Part shown: one piece after another, positions 25,391 through 33,789 of the stretch
Numbering within the stretch: position 1 is the stretch's first letter
Layout: each line of letters begins with the position of its first letter
NCBI GenBank assembly: GCA_017550425.1
Contig: JAFZPG010000014.1
Coordinates: 21,860 to 85,859 of the forward strand
Direction of reading: 5' to 3'
Length of the DNA stretch: 64,000 bases
Source: Lachnospiraceae bacterium
Lineage (GTDB): Bacteria > Bacillota > Clostridia > Lachnospirales > Lachnospiraceae
The notes under the pieces: generated by a model
What the model was told of the DNA's origin: nothing
Databases searched by the model: none
What the model saw: only the letters and a program-made list of their open reading frames with translations
Program-made: the position numbers and the translations under genes

Positions 25391-28300
25391 ATGAGTGTAA
25401 AAAGAGTTTATGCCGAGAAAAAAACACCTTTTGCCGTTGCGGCGAAAGAACTGCAGGAGGAGATCGGAAGTTATCTGAACATCGGCGGCGTTACGTCCGT
25501 CCGTGTTCTGATCTGCTATGATATCGAGAATCTTTCGGACGAAGTGTATAAAAAAGCGCTGACGACCGTCTTCTCCGAGGCTCCGGTAGATACATATTAC
25601 GAAGAGACGTTCCCGCACAACGACGATGACCGTATCTTCACGGTCCAGTCGCTTCCCGGTCAGTTCGACCAGCGCGCCGACTCCGCAGAGCAGTGTGTAA
25701 AGCTGTTGAAGGAAGACGAGGAACCGATCATTCATTCCGCGACTACGTATGTGATCTCCGGTAAGATCACCGACGAAGAGTTTGATAAGATCAAACATCA
25801 CTGCATTAACCCCGTGGACTCGAAAGAGATCCCGCTCGAGAAACCGCAGACTTTGATCACGAAGTTTGACGATCCCGCAGATGTCATTATCTTTGACGGT
25901 TTCTGCTCCATGAACGATACAGATCTGAATGCTCTGTACAGTTCTTTGGGCCTGGCGATGACCTTTAAGGATTTCAAGCATATTCAGAATTACTTCCGGA
26001 ACGAAGAGAAGCGCGATCCGTCCATGACGGAGATCCGCGTTTTGGATACGTATTGGTCGGATCATTGCCGCCATACGACTTTTAATACCGAACTTAAGAA
26101 TGTTACCTTCCTGGACGGCGATTACAAAAAGCCGATGCAGGAAACGTATGAGCGTTACGTTAAGGATCACAAAGAGATCTTTGCGGGACGCAATGATAAA
26201 TTTGTCTGCCTGATGGATCTGGCTCTCATGGCGATGCGTCGCCTGAAAAAAGAGGGCAAACTGAACGATCAGGAAGAGAGCGACGAGATCAATGCATGTT
26301 CGATCGTAGTTCCGGTCACGATCGACGGAAAGACGGAAGAGTGGCTCGTCAACTTTAAGAACGAAACACACAACCATCCGACCGAGATCGAGCCGTTCGG
26401 TGGCGCTGCGACCTGTCTGGGCGGCGCGATCCGCGACCCGCTGTCGGGACGTACCTATGTATATCAGGCCATGCGTATCACCGGCGCGGCCGATCCTACA
26501 AAGCCTCTGGATCAGACGCTGAAGGGAAAACTTCCGCAGAAAAAACTGGTCCGCGGTGCAGCCCATGGTTACAGCTCGTACGGAAACCAGATCGGTCTGG
26601 CTACCGGTTATGTTAAAGAGATCTATCATCCGAATTACGTTGCAAAACGTATGGAGATCGGTGCCGTTATGGGCGCTGCGCCCAGAAGCGCGGTCGTTCG
26701 TCTGACTTCCGATCCGGGTGACATCCTTGTCCTTTTGGGCGGCCGTACCGGCCGTGACGGCTGCGGCGGTGCAACCGGTTCTTCGAAGGCTCACAACGAG
26801 GCATCTATCGATACCTGCGGTGCAGAAGTTCAGAAGGGTAATGCACCTACCGAGCGTAAACTGCAGAGATTGTTCCGTCGTCCGGAAGTCAGCCATTTGA
26901 TCAAAAAGTGTAACGACTTCGGTGCCGGCGGTGTTTCCGTTGCCATCGGTGAGCTGGCCGACGGACTTTTGATCAACCTGGATCGCGTACCGAAGAAATA
27001 TGCCGGCCTGGATGGGACCGAGATCGCCATCTCCGAATCCCAGGAGCGTATGGCGGTCGTTGTGGATCCGAAGGATCTGGATGCCTTCCTTGCATACGCT
27101 GCAGAAGAAAACCTTGAGGCCACGACCGTTGCTACCGTAACGAAGGAGCCCCGTCTTGTGATGCAGTGGAGAGGCAAGACCATCGTCGATCTGTCCCGCG
27201 CTTTTCTGGATACCAACGGCGCACATCAGGAAGCTGACGTTGTCGTTTCCGTGCCTTCCGCAGCGGATACGTTCTTTACCGACGTTCCGGTAACCGATGT
27301 GGAAGAGAAGTGGACGTCCATGCTTTCTGACCTGAACGTGTGCTCACAGAAGGGGCTGGTTGAGATGTTCGACGGTTCCATCGGTGCCGGCAGCGTATTC
27401 ATGCCTTACGGCGGTAAGTATCAGCTGACAGAAACCCAGGCCATGGTTGCTAAACTGCCTGTTCTTCAGGGTAAGACCGACACTGTTACCATGATGGCTT
27501 ATGGTTTCGATCCGTACCTTTCTTCCTGGAGCCCGTACCACGGCGCCATCTATGCAGTCGTGGACTCGATCGCGAAGATCGTTGCGAACGGCGGCGATTA
27601 TTCGAAGATCCGCATGACCTATCAGGAATACTTCCGTCGCATGACCGAAGATCCGAAGGGCTGGGGAGAGCCTTTCTCCGCGCTCCTCGGCGCATACGAT
27701 GCACAGCTGGGCTTCGGCCTTCCGTCCATCGGCGGTAAGGACTCCATGTCCGGTACGTTTAACGATATCTCGGTTCCTCCGACATTGGTATCCTTCGCGG
27801 TCGATGTGGCTTCCGATACGACGATCATTTCCCCTGAATTCAAGAAGGCGGGGCATAAACTGATTGCTGTTCATATCCATAAGAACGAATACGATCTTCC
27901 GGATTACGAGCAGATCAAAACGACGTATTCCGAAGTATTCAATGCGATAAAGAATAAAGTCGTCGTTTCTGCATATGCTCTGGGTGCAAATGGTTACGCG
28001 GAAGCAGTCAGCAAGATGGGCTTCGGTAACAAACTGGGTGCCGAGCTGTTTGCACGCGTTATCCCGTCGAATCGTCTGTTTGCGCCGGCTTACGGTGATC
28101 TGATCCTGGAAGTTGCGGACGATCTTTCCTATGCAACTTATCTTGAGAACTGTGATTATGACGTTATCGGCGAAGTAATCGAAAAGCCCGCATTCATCTA
28201 CGGTGATGCATGCATTTCCATGCAAGAGGCTTTGTCTTGCTGGAAGGCTCCTCTGGAGAAGGTATTCCCGACCCGTGCCACTAAGAAGTATGATGCGGTC

Positions 28301-29152
28301 GCTTCGGACCTGTATAAGGCTCCGTCGATCTACGTTTGCAAGAATAAAGTCGCTAAGCCTACCGTATTCATTCCGGCATTCCCCGGAACGAACTGCGAGT
28401 ACGACAGCATGAAGGCTTTCGAGCGTGCCGGCGCCAATGTAAATATCAAAGTTCTGCGCAACCTGACTGCGGAAGATATCCGTGATTCGGTCGATGTATA
28501 TGAGAAAGCGATCAAAGAGGCTCAGATCGTTATGTTCCCCGGAGGTTTCTCCGCAGGTGACGAACCGGAAGGCTCCGCGAAGTTCTTCGCGACCGCTTTC
28601 CGTAACGAGAAACTGAAAGAAGCGATCCTGGATCTCATCAATAACCGCGATGGTCTGATGCTCGGTATCTGTAACGGTTTCCAGGCATTGATCAAGCTCG
28701 GCTTAGTTCCTTACGGAACGATCGCTGTTCAGAAAGAAGACTCGCCGACACTTACTTACAACACGATCGGCCGTCATATCTCCAAGATGGTCTATACAAA
28801 GGTCGTTTCCAATAAGTCCCCTTGGCTCGCTAAGGCACAGTTGGGCGGCGTTTACTGTAACCCAGCATCTCATGGTGAAGGTCGCTTTGTAGCGAACGAA
28901 GAGTGGATCCGCAAACTCTTTGCAAACGGTCAGGTTGCTACCCAGTATACCGATCCCGAGGGCAATGCTTCCCTGGATGAAGAGTGGAACGTCAATGGTT
29001 CTTACGCATGTATCGAGGGTATTACCAGTGAGGACGGACGCATCCTCGGTAAGATGGCACATTCCGAGCGTCGCGGCGATTCGGTTGCCATCAACATTTA
29101 CGGCGATCAGGACATGAAGATCTTCGAGTCCGGCGTTGAATACTTCCGCTAA
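25391..29152 (+). CDS. purL: Phosphoribosylformylglycinamidine synthase, single-chain form
   Basis: This 1,253-residue enzyme converts FGAR, glutamine and ATP to FGAM in purine synthesis. It is the large fused type: a PurS-like N-terminus and linker, two synthetase half-modules (including NETHNHPTEIEPFGGAATCLGGAIRDPLSG), and a C-terminal glutamine amidotransferase domain from about 1010. The amidotransferase nucleophile is Cys1094 in GICNGFQAL, with His1161 and Glu1163 in SHGEGR. Bacillus instead uses separate PurS, PurQ and PurL. ATG 25391 is chosen because GGAGG precedes it; a TTG at 25385 is also in frame. It stands alone, without other pur genes nearby. Confidence 0.96.
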   Translation: MSVKRVYAEKKTPFAVAAKELQEEIGSYLNIGGVTSVRVLICYDIENLSDEVYKKALTTVFSEAPVDTYYEETFPHNDDDRIFTVQSLPGQFDQRADSAEQCVKLLKEDEEPIIHSATTYVISGKITDEEFDKIKHHCINPVDSKEIPLEKPQTLITKFDDPADVIIFDGFCSMNDTDLNALYSSLGLAMTFKDFKHIQNYFRNEEKRDPSMTEIRVLDTYWSDHCRHTTFNTELKNVTFLDGDYKKPMQETYERYVKDHKEIFAGRNDKFVCLMDLALMAMRRLKKEGKLNDQEESDEINACSIVVPVTIDGKTEEWLVNFKNETHNHPTEIEPFGGAATCLGGAIRDPLSGRTYVYQAMRITGAADPTKPLDQTLKGKLPQKKLVRGAAHGYSSYGNQIGLATGYVKEIYHPNYVAKRMEIGAVMGAAPRSAVVRLTSDPGDILVLLGGRTGRDGCGGATGSSKAHNEASIDTCGAEVQKGNAPTERKLQRLFRRPEVSHLIKKCNDFGAGGVSVAIGELADGLLINLDRVPKKYAGLDGTEIAISESQERMAVVVDPKDLDAFLAYAAEENLEATTVATVTKEPRLVMQWRGKTIVDLSRAFLDTNGAHQEADVVVSVPSAADTFFTDVPVTDVEEKWTSMLSDLNVCSQKGLVEMFDGSIGAGSVFMPYGGKYQLTETQAMVAKLPVLQGKTDTVTMMAYGFDPYLSSWSPYHGAIYAVVDSIAKIVANGGDYSKIRMTYQEYFRRMTEDPKGWGEPFSALLGAYDAQLGFGLPSIGGKDSMSGTFNDISVPPTLVSFAVDVASDTTIISPEFKKAGHKLIAVHIHKNEYDLPDYEQIKTTYSEVFNAIKNKVVVSAYALGANGYAEAVSKMGFGNKLGAELFARVIPSNRLFAPAYGDLILEVADDLSYATYLENCDYDVIGEVIEKPAFIYGDACISMQEALSCWKAPLEKVFPTRATKKYDAVASDLYKAPSIYVCKNKVAKPTVFIPAFPGTNCEYDSMKAFERAGANVNIKVLRNLTAEDIRDSVDVYEKAIKEAQIVMFPGGFSAGDEPEGSAKFFATAFRNEKLKEAILDLINNRDGLMLGICNGFQALIKLGLVPYGTIAVQKEDSPTLTYNTIGRHISKMVYTKVVSNKSPWLAKAQLGGVYCNPASHGEGRFVANEEWIRKLFANGQVATQYTDPEGNASLDEEWNVNGSYACIEGITSEDGRILGKMAHSERRGDSVAINIYGDQDMKIFESGVEYFR

Positions 29153-29168
29153 GTTTTTGCGGAATAAA

Positions 29169-29188
29169 GCCGGAGCGTTTCCTCCGGC
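29169..29188 (+). terminator. Weak hairpin after purL
   Basis: GCCGGAG (29169-29175) pairs with CTCCGGC (29182-29188). No T-run follows, so read-through into the lipid operon is likely. No convincing promoter was found between purL and 29216. Confidence 0.35.
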
Positions 29189-29215
29189 ATCGTATGACGG
29201 ATTTGAGGATGAGTA

Positions 29216-29935
29216 ATGGTACGACTTCGTAAATTTATCGAACGGTTTATGCCGATCTATGCGGTATTACCGTTGATCTGCTGTTTTGTGTTCAATACAC
29301 TGATCTATACCGGTACGCGGCTGATCTCCGCAGGTCATAAACACTACGATATGACCTTGGGGATGGATAAGGATACCCCGTATCTGCAGTGGACCGTACT
29401 GATCTATTTCGGATGCTTCGCTTTTTGGGCACTGAACTATATCATCATCGGAAGCATTAGCCGGGAGCATTGTTACCGCTTTTGCGTGGCGGATATGTTG
29501 TCCCGTGTTGTCTGCGCAGTGTTTTTTATCTTCGTTCCGACCACGAATGTGCGTCCGGAAGTTGTGGGAGAGGGCTTTATCCCCATGGCTATGCGTTTCC
29601 TGTACTGGATCGATCCCGCGGATAATCTCTTCCCGTCCATTCATTGTCTGGTAAGCTGGTTCTGTTATATCGGAATCCGCGGCCAGAAAAAGATCCCGTT
29701 ACGATACCGGATCTTTTCGTTGATCGCAGCATTTGCCGTATTTGTTTCGACACTTACGACAAAACAGCATGTTATTGTTGACGTGATCTCGGGCGTTTTG
29801 ATCGCAGAGGTCCTGTATCGACTCTCACAGCATTTTAATTGGTGGGAAAAATACGCGAAAGTTGCCGACCGCGTGACGGAATTTGTTTTCCGCTGCAAGG
29901 TAATGGGGGATGAAAGTGAAAGCAAAGATATTTAA
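29216..29935 (+). CDS. PAP2-superfamily membrane phosphatase
   Basis: A 239-residue protein with about six membrane helices. It has the PAP2 core PSIH (140-143) and the last motif as TTKQHVIVDVISG, with catalytic His185 and Asp189. The usual Arg-rich first motif is weak. Family members dephosphorylate lipid phosphates such as phosphatidate, phosphatidylglycerophosphate or undecaprenyl diphosphate. It is first in a tight row with YbhN-like, PssA and Psd genes, which favours a glycerolipid substrate. Its 3' end overlaps the next gene by 26 bases. Confidence 0.83.
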   Translation: MVRLRKFIERFMPIYAVLPLICCFVFNTLIYTGTRLISAGHKHYDMTLGMDKDTPYLQWTVLIYFGCFAFWALNYIIIGSISREHCYRFCVADMLSRVVCAVFFIFVPTTNVRPEVVGEGFIPMAMRFLYWIDPADNLFPSIHCLVSWFCYIGIRGQKKIPLRYRIFSLIAAFAVFVSTLTTKQHVIVDVISGVLIAEVLYRLSQHFNWWEKYAKVADRVTEFVFRCKVMGDESESKDI

Positions 29936-30956
29936 GATCCTGTTCTTTGTCATTATATTCGCGATCACCGCCTATAGTGTACTTAAGGGAAAGGATCTCG
30001 GTTCCATATGGGATGCCATCCTGGGCGTAAAAAAACGATGGATCGTTTTGGCATTGCTGCTGACCGTAATGTTTATTTGCAGTGAATCCGTGATCATTTC
30101 CTATATGCTTCGTGTGCTTAAATCACCGGTCAAATTATGGAAATGTATCCTGGTATCCTGGATCGGATTTTTTTACTGCTACATCACGCCTTCCGCCACG
30201 GGCGGTCAGCCCATGCAGATGTACTATTTGAAACGCGAAAACGTGGATTACAGTGTCAGCATGCCGGTCATCATGGTCGTGACCATCACCTATAAACTGA
30301 TCCTGGTCCTGATCGGAATACCGCTGATGATCTGGGGCCGTCCCTATGTTTCGGAACATGTGGGAAGCGCAGCATTTTGGCTGTACCTCGGCGTTTTTCT
30401 GAATATCATCTGCGTCGGTTTCATGCTGCTTCTTTTGTTCCGCATCAACTGGGCCGGCAAGATCCTGTATCTGGGCCTTCGTTTTCTGAAGAAGATCCAC
30501 CTGATCCGGAATTATGAAGCTGCCGAAGCCAAACTGGTCTCTTTTATGAAGAGCTATCAAGACACGGCCAATTCCATCGCCGGTCACTGGAAGATGTTGG
30601 GCAATGTGATGGTTATGACGGTCTTTCAGCGGTTGTTTTATTTCAGCATTTCCTGGTGTGTCTATAAGTCATTCGGACTTTCCGGTACGGGCTTTTGGAC
30701 CATCATTTTCCTGCAGGCTTTGATCGCGACTGCTGTTGACATGTTGCCGTTCCCCGGCGGCATGGGCATCACGGAACATATGTTCGAGTTTGTTTTTGCC
30801 GCAGTTTATCCGGCGGCGTTGCTGACCCCGGCGAACCTGCTGATGCGCGGTGTTACGTTTTATTCCATCGTATTCATCGGTGCGATCGTTTCGGTGGTAT
30901 CCACCTTTGTTTTTAAGAGAAGAGATCATAGATCACAACAAGGAGTTTCTACATGA
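29910..30956 (+). CDS. YbhN/lysyl-PG-synthase-type integral membrane protein, flippase-like
   Basis: A 348-residue protein with about eight hydrophobic segments and the pattern of the UPF0104/YbhN family, which includes the membrane half of the MprF flippase. Conserved features are the early SYMLRVLKSPVKLWKCI segment, PSATGGQPMQMYYL, and LPFPGGMGITEHMF near the end. The function of free-standing members is unsettled; lipid movement across the membrane is proposed. It overlaps the PAP2 gene by 26 bases and pssA by four, so all are translated together. Confidence 0.82.
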   Translation: MKVKAKIFKILFFVIIFAITAYSVLKGKDLGSIWDAILGVKKRWIVLALLLTVMFICSESVIISYMLRVLKSPVKLWKCILVSWIGFFYCYITPSATGGQPMQMYYLKRENVDYSVSMPVIMVVTITYKLILVLIGIPLMIWGRPYVSEHVGSAAFWLYLGVFLNIICVGFMLLLLFRINWAGKILYLGLRFLKKIHLIRNYEAAEAKLVSFMKSYQDTANSIAGHWKMLGNVMVMTVFQRLFYFSISWCVYKSFGLSGTGFWTIIFLQALIATAVDMLPFPGGMGITEHMFEFVFAAVYPAALLTPANLLMRGVTFYSIVFIGAIVSVVSTFVFKRRDHRSQQGVST

Positions 30957-31573
30957 TAGGCTATTATGATTATACGATCGTCACGACCTTTCTGAGTCTT
31001 TTTTCTTCGATGCTCGGCATTTTCCTGACATCGCAGTCCAACTATAAATATGCGATCCTCTGCCTGGCATTGTCCGGTTTCTGTGATATGCTCGACGGAA
31101 AGATCGCGCGTACCAAAAAGAACCGCAGCGATGAGCAGAAGAGCTTCGGTATCCAGTTGGATTCTCTTTGTGATATCGTTTGCTTCGGTGTGTTCCCCGC
31201 GTATTTCGCTTACCGGAACGGCATGGATGGTATCGTCGGTATCGTGATCCTTCTGTTCTATGTAATGAATGGCGTTATCCGTCTTGCTTATTACAATGTG
31301 ATGGAAGAGAAGCGCCAAAAAGAAACGGAAGGCAATCGCAAGTTTTATTCGGGTCTGCCGATCACTTCGATCGCTATTGCTTTACCGATCTTTTATTTGG
31401 TCGGAAGGCTCTTGGAACATCAGTTTTACGTTCTTTTGATCCACATCTGCATGACATCGGTCGGCGCTCTGTTCGTAGTGGATTTCAAAGTTAAGAAACC
31501 CAACAATGCGCAACTTGCGGTCATCTGCATCGTAGTAGCTATGGTCGTATTATCCCTGCTGAAACTGATCTAG
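30953..31573 (+). CDS. pssA: CDP-diacylglycerol-serine O-phosphatidyltransferase
   Basis: This 206-residue membrane enzyme makes phosphatidylserine from CDP-diacylglycerol and serine. The CDP-alcohol phosphotransferase signature is complete: Asp45, Asp48-Gly49, Ala52-Arg53, Gly66, Asp70, Asp74. The family alone does not fix the alcohol. The decarboxylase immediately downstream makes serine by far the likeliest. It overlaps the upstream gene by four bases (ATGA). Confidence 0.88.
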   Translation: MIGYYDYTIVTTFLSLFSSMLGIFLTSQSNYKYAILCLALSGFCDMLDGKIARTKKNRSDEQKSFGIQLDSLCDIVCFGVFPAYFAYRNGMDGIVGIVILLFYVMNGVIRLAYYNVMEEKRQKETEGNRKFYSGLPITSIAIALPIFYLVGRLLEHQFYVLLIHICMTSVGALFVVDFKVKKPNNAQLAVICIVVAMVVLSLLKLI

Positions 31574-31584
31574 GAGGAACTGTC

Positions 31585-32502
31585 GTGCAATACTACACCA
31601 GAATGACCAATTGCATATCCAGGGATCGTTATCCTTCGGCCGAACTGGTCGTAAACGACAGCGGCACGCAGGAGAAGATGCTCGGTTTCCTGTATGGGAC
31701 TGCGATCGGCCGAGCCGTTTTGAAGCCCCTGGTCTCGCCTGTGGTCTCGAAGGTCTGCGGATGCTTCCTGGACAGCGGTCTCTCGAGAAGATTGATCCCG
31801 CTTTTTATCAAAAAGTGCGGTCTCGATATGACCTTTGTGAACCGCGAGGTCGATGAATTTAAATCGTACAATGATTTCTTTACCCGTGAATTGGTGGCAA
31901 ATGCAAGACCCATCGACCATACGAACGATCATCTGATCAGTCCGTGCGACTCGAAACTTCTGGTCTATGATATCGATGAGGACCTTTGCGTTCAGATCAA
32001 AAACACAAGATATACGATGCATGAACTCCTGCGGGATCAACGTCTCGCAGAGAAATATAAAGGCGGATCCATGTTCATTTTCCGTCTGTCTGTGGATGAT
32101 TACCACAGATATTGTTATATCGATGACGGAAAGAAGACGCACAACCGTAGGATACCGGGAGTGTTCCACACGGTGCATCCTGCGGCCGGTGATCTCTATC
32201 CGATCTATAAGCAGAACACGAGAGAGTATTGCATGATGCGCACCGAGCATTTCGGCGATGTTATCATGATGGAGGTCGGCGCGCTGAATGTCGGCCGTAT
32301 CGTAAATTACAAACAAAAAGGTCGTTTCTCGCGCGGCGAAGAAAAAGGCCGCTTCGAATTCGGCGGCTCAACGATCGTTTTGTTCTTCGAAAAAGACCGG
32401 GTCGTGCCGGATCCGGATATCATGTTACACAGTCAGCTCGACATTGAGACGAAGGTGAGCATGGGCGAAAAAATCGGCATTGGAGGAGTAGGAAATGTTT
32501 GA
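31585..32502 (+). CDS. psd: Phosphatidylserine decarboxylase
   Basis: A 305-residue proenzyme that decarboxylates phosphatidylserine to phosphatidylethanolamine. It cleaves itself to form a pyruvoyl group; the expected site is Gly261-Ser262 in FEFGGSTIVLFF. Conserved HTVHPAAGDLYPI and VGALNVGRI blocks are present. The length fits the proteobacterial and clostridial PSD form. It starts with GTG after AGGAGG, 11 bases after pssA. With pssA it gives a complete route to phosphatidylethanolamine. Confidence 0.94.
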   Translation: MQYYTRMTNCISRDRYPSAELVVNDSGTQEKMLGFLYGTAIGRAVLKPLVSPVVSKVCGCFLDSGLSRRLIPLFIKKCGLDMTFVNREVDEFKSYNDFFTRELVANARPIDHTNDHLISPCDSKLLVYDIDEDLCVQIKNTRYTMHELLRDQRLAEKYKGGSMFIFRLSVDDYHRYCYIDDGKKTHNRRIPGVFHTVHPAAGDLYPIYKQNTREYCMMRTEHFGDVIMMEVGALNVGRIVNYKQKGRFSRGEEKGRFEFGGSTIVLFFEKDRVVPDPDIMLHSQLDIETKVSMGEKIGIGGVGNV

Positions 32503-33628
32503 AGCACAAGTGCAAGAGTTCAATCAAAAACTGGAAGGCGCGGTTGAACTTGCAAAGCAGGATCTGGAAGGTGCTACCAATGCGCTGGAGGAACTGGTTA
32601 AAGATCTGGACAATATCGTCCCCATGGAAAGTAACGAGTACTATGAGTGTCGATATAACGCATGTGAGATCCTTTCGGATTTCAAGCTGATGGCACGTAA
32701 GTTTCCGCAGTGTGAAGCAGATCTGAAAGAGATGATCAAATCTGCGATGGAGCTCTATAAACGTGACGAGGAAGATTATGCTCTTCACGTTTCAACGGCC
32801 TATTTCAAACTCGGAGCTTTGGGACGTATCTGCAATAATCTGGCTACGATGACCGAGCCTCGCGTTTTAAACGAGGAAGAGAAGAAGGTTTTTGATACGA
32901 TCCTGAATTACTACAAACTGGCGATTCGCTATACGATCGACGGCCTTAAGACCGGACTGATCAAGATCGTGACCCTTCATGCGACCGCTTTGGAACATAT
33001 GGGTGTAATGTATGCCGACGTGGGCAATAATAAAGACGCCATTACCGCGTTGGAACAGTCCATCAATTTCCAGAAGGCCGTCTATGAAAAAAGAGATGAC
33101 CGCACGAGCGGCATCCAGCTTGCGATGCGCATGAACCTGCTCTCGAATATCTATAATCGCATGCATGATATGCCGAAGGTCGTTGAAACTTTGGAAGATT
33201 CGATCTTTGTTCTGGAGGAACTGGAGGATTCGGATCCGCTGAATATCAAGATCTTGCTGTGCCGTCACTGCCTTAATCTGGCCGGTGCTTATGCCCGAGT
33301 TCGAGAGGAGGCTTCCAAAGCTCCTGCAATGTATCAAAAAGGCGTAGCGAAAGTTGAAGAGGCTGCAAAGATCAACGAAAAAGAAGCGATCCCGGACGTG
33401 ATCATGGCCAATTATCTTGCGGCTCAGTATTTCTTCGTATGCAAGCGGAATGAAGTTTGCAAACGTATGCTCAGACGCGCGGTCGAAGCCGGTACTTACT
33501 TCAAAGAAAATTCGGGCTCCGACGAGTACGATAACTTCGTAAGTATCAGTAAGAACCTTTTGGTTCGCCTTGAGGAAGAGGAAGCAAAAGCAAAAGAGCC
33601 GAAGAGGATCGACGAGACTCAAAAGTAA
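32495..33628 (+). CDS. Cytosolic helical-repeat (TPR-like) protein of unknown function
   Basis: A 377-residue, strongly helical and charged protein without a signal peptide or membrane helix. The region of about 145-290 has TPR-like pairs such as LEHMGVMYADVGNNKDAITALEQSI and LLSNIYNRMHDMPKVVETLEDSI. The N-terminus looks like a coiled coil. It overlaps the end of psd by eight bases, so it belongs to the lipid operon. A scaffold role for the membrane enzymes is possible but only inferred from position. Confidence 0.8.
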   Translation: MFEAQVQEFNQKLEGAVELAKQDLEGATNALEELVKDLDNIVPMESNEYYECRYNACEILSDFKLMARKFPQCEADLKEMIKSAMELYKRDEEDYALHVSTAYFKLGALGRICNNLATMTEPRVLNEEEKKVFDTILNYYKLAIRYTIDGLKTGLIKIVTLHATALEHMGVMYADVGNNKDAITALEQSINFQKAVYEKRDDRTSGIQLAMRMNLLSNIYNRMHDMPKVVETLEDSIFVLEELEDSDPLNIKILLCRHCLNLAGAYARVREEASKAPAMYQKGVAKVEEAAKINEKEAIPDVIMANYLAAQYFFVCKRNEVCKRMLRRAVEAGTYFKENSGSDEYDNFVSISKNLLVRLEEEEAKAKEPKRIDETQK

Positions 33629-33657
33629 AAAACCGAATAAAAAACATAAAAAGTCTA

Positions 33658-33686
33658 TTGCCTTCTTGTTGAAAGTGTGATATGCT
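33658..33686 (+). promoter_or_regulatory. Candidate promoter of the nrdD-nrdG-dut operon
   Basis: TTGCCT at 33658-33663, 17-base spacer, TATGCT at 33681-33686. The leader to the nrdD start is about 100 bases. Confidence 0.6.
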
Positions 33687-33697
33687 TAGCATGTTAA

Positions 33698-33713
33698 ACA
33701 CGATATCTTGTGA
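33698..33713 (+). promoter_or_regulatory. NrdR box upstream of nrdD
   Basis: ACACGATATCTTGTGA matches the NrdR consensus (ACACWATATATTGTGT form) at 13 of 16 positions and is centred on the palindrome GATATC. NrdR represses ribonucleotide reductase genes when dATP is high. It lies just downstream of the predicted start of transcription. A clear second box at the usual distance is not seen. Confidence 0.68.
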
Positions 33714-33789
33714 TTGATATTTGCATTTGTTACTAGATGTAGTTGTTACAGGCGAACGCTATCGGACATAAAAGCAGGGAGGTATTTTT

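Noticed and set aside
25322..27226. A 634-codon open frame antisense to purL
   Set aside because: It lies wholly opposite a conserved enzyme gene, has no ribosome binding site or recognisable domain, and its composition is the mirror of purL codons.
33732..33747. Second NrdR box for the first nrdD operon
   Set aside because: The sequence ACTAGATGTAGTTGTT matches the consensus at too few positions and the spacing is off.
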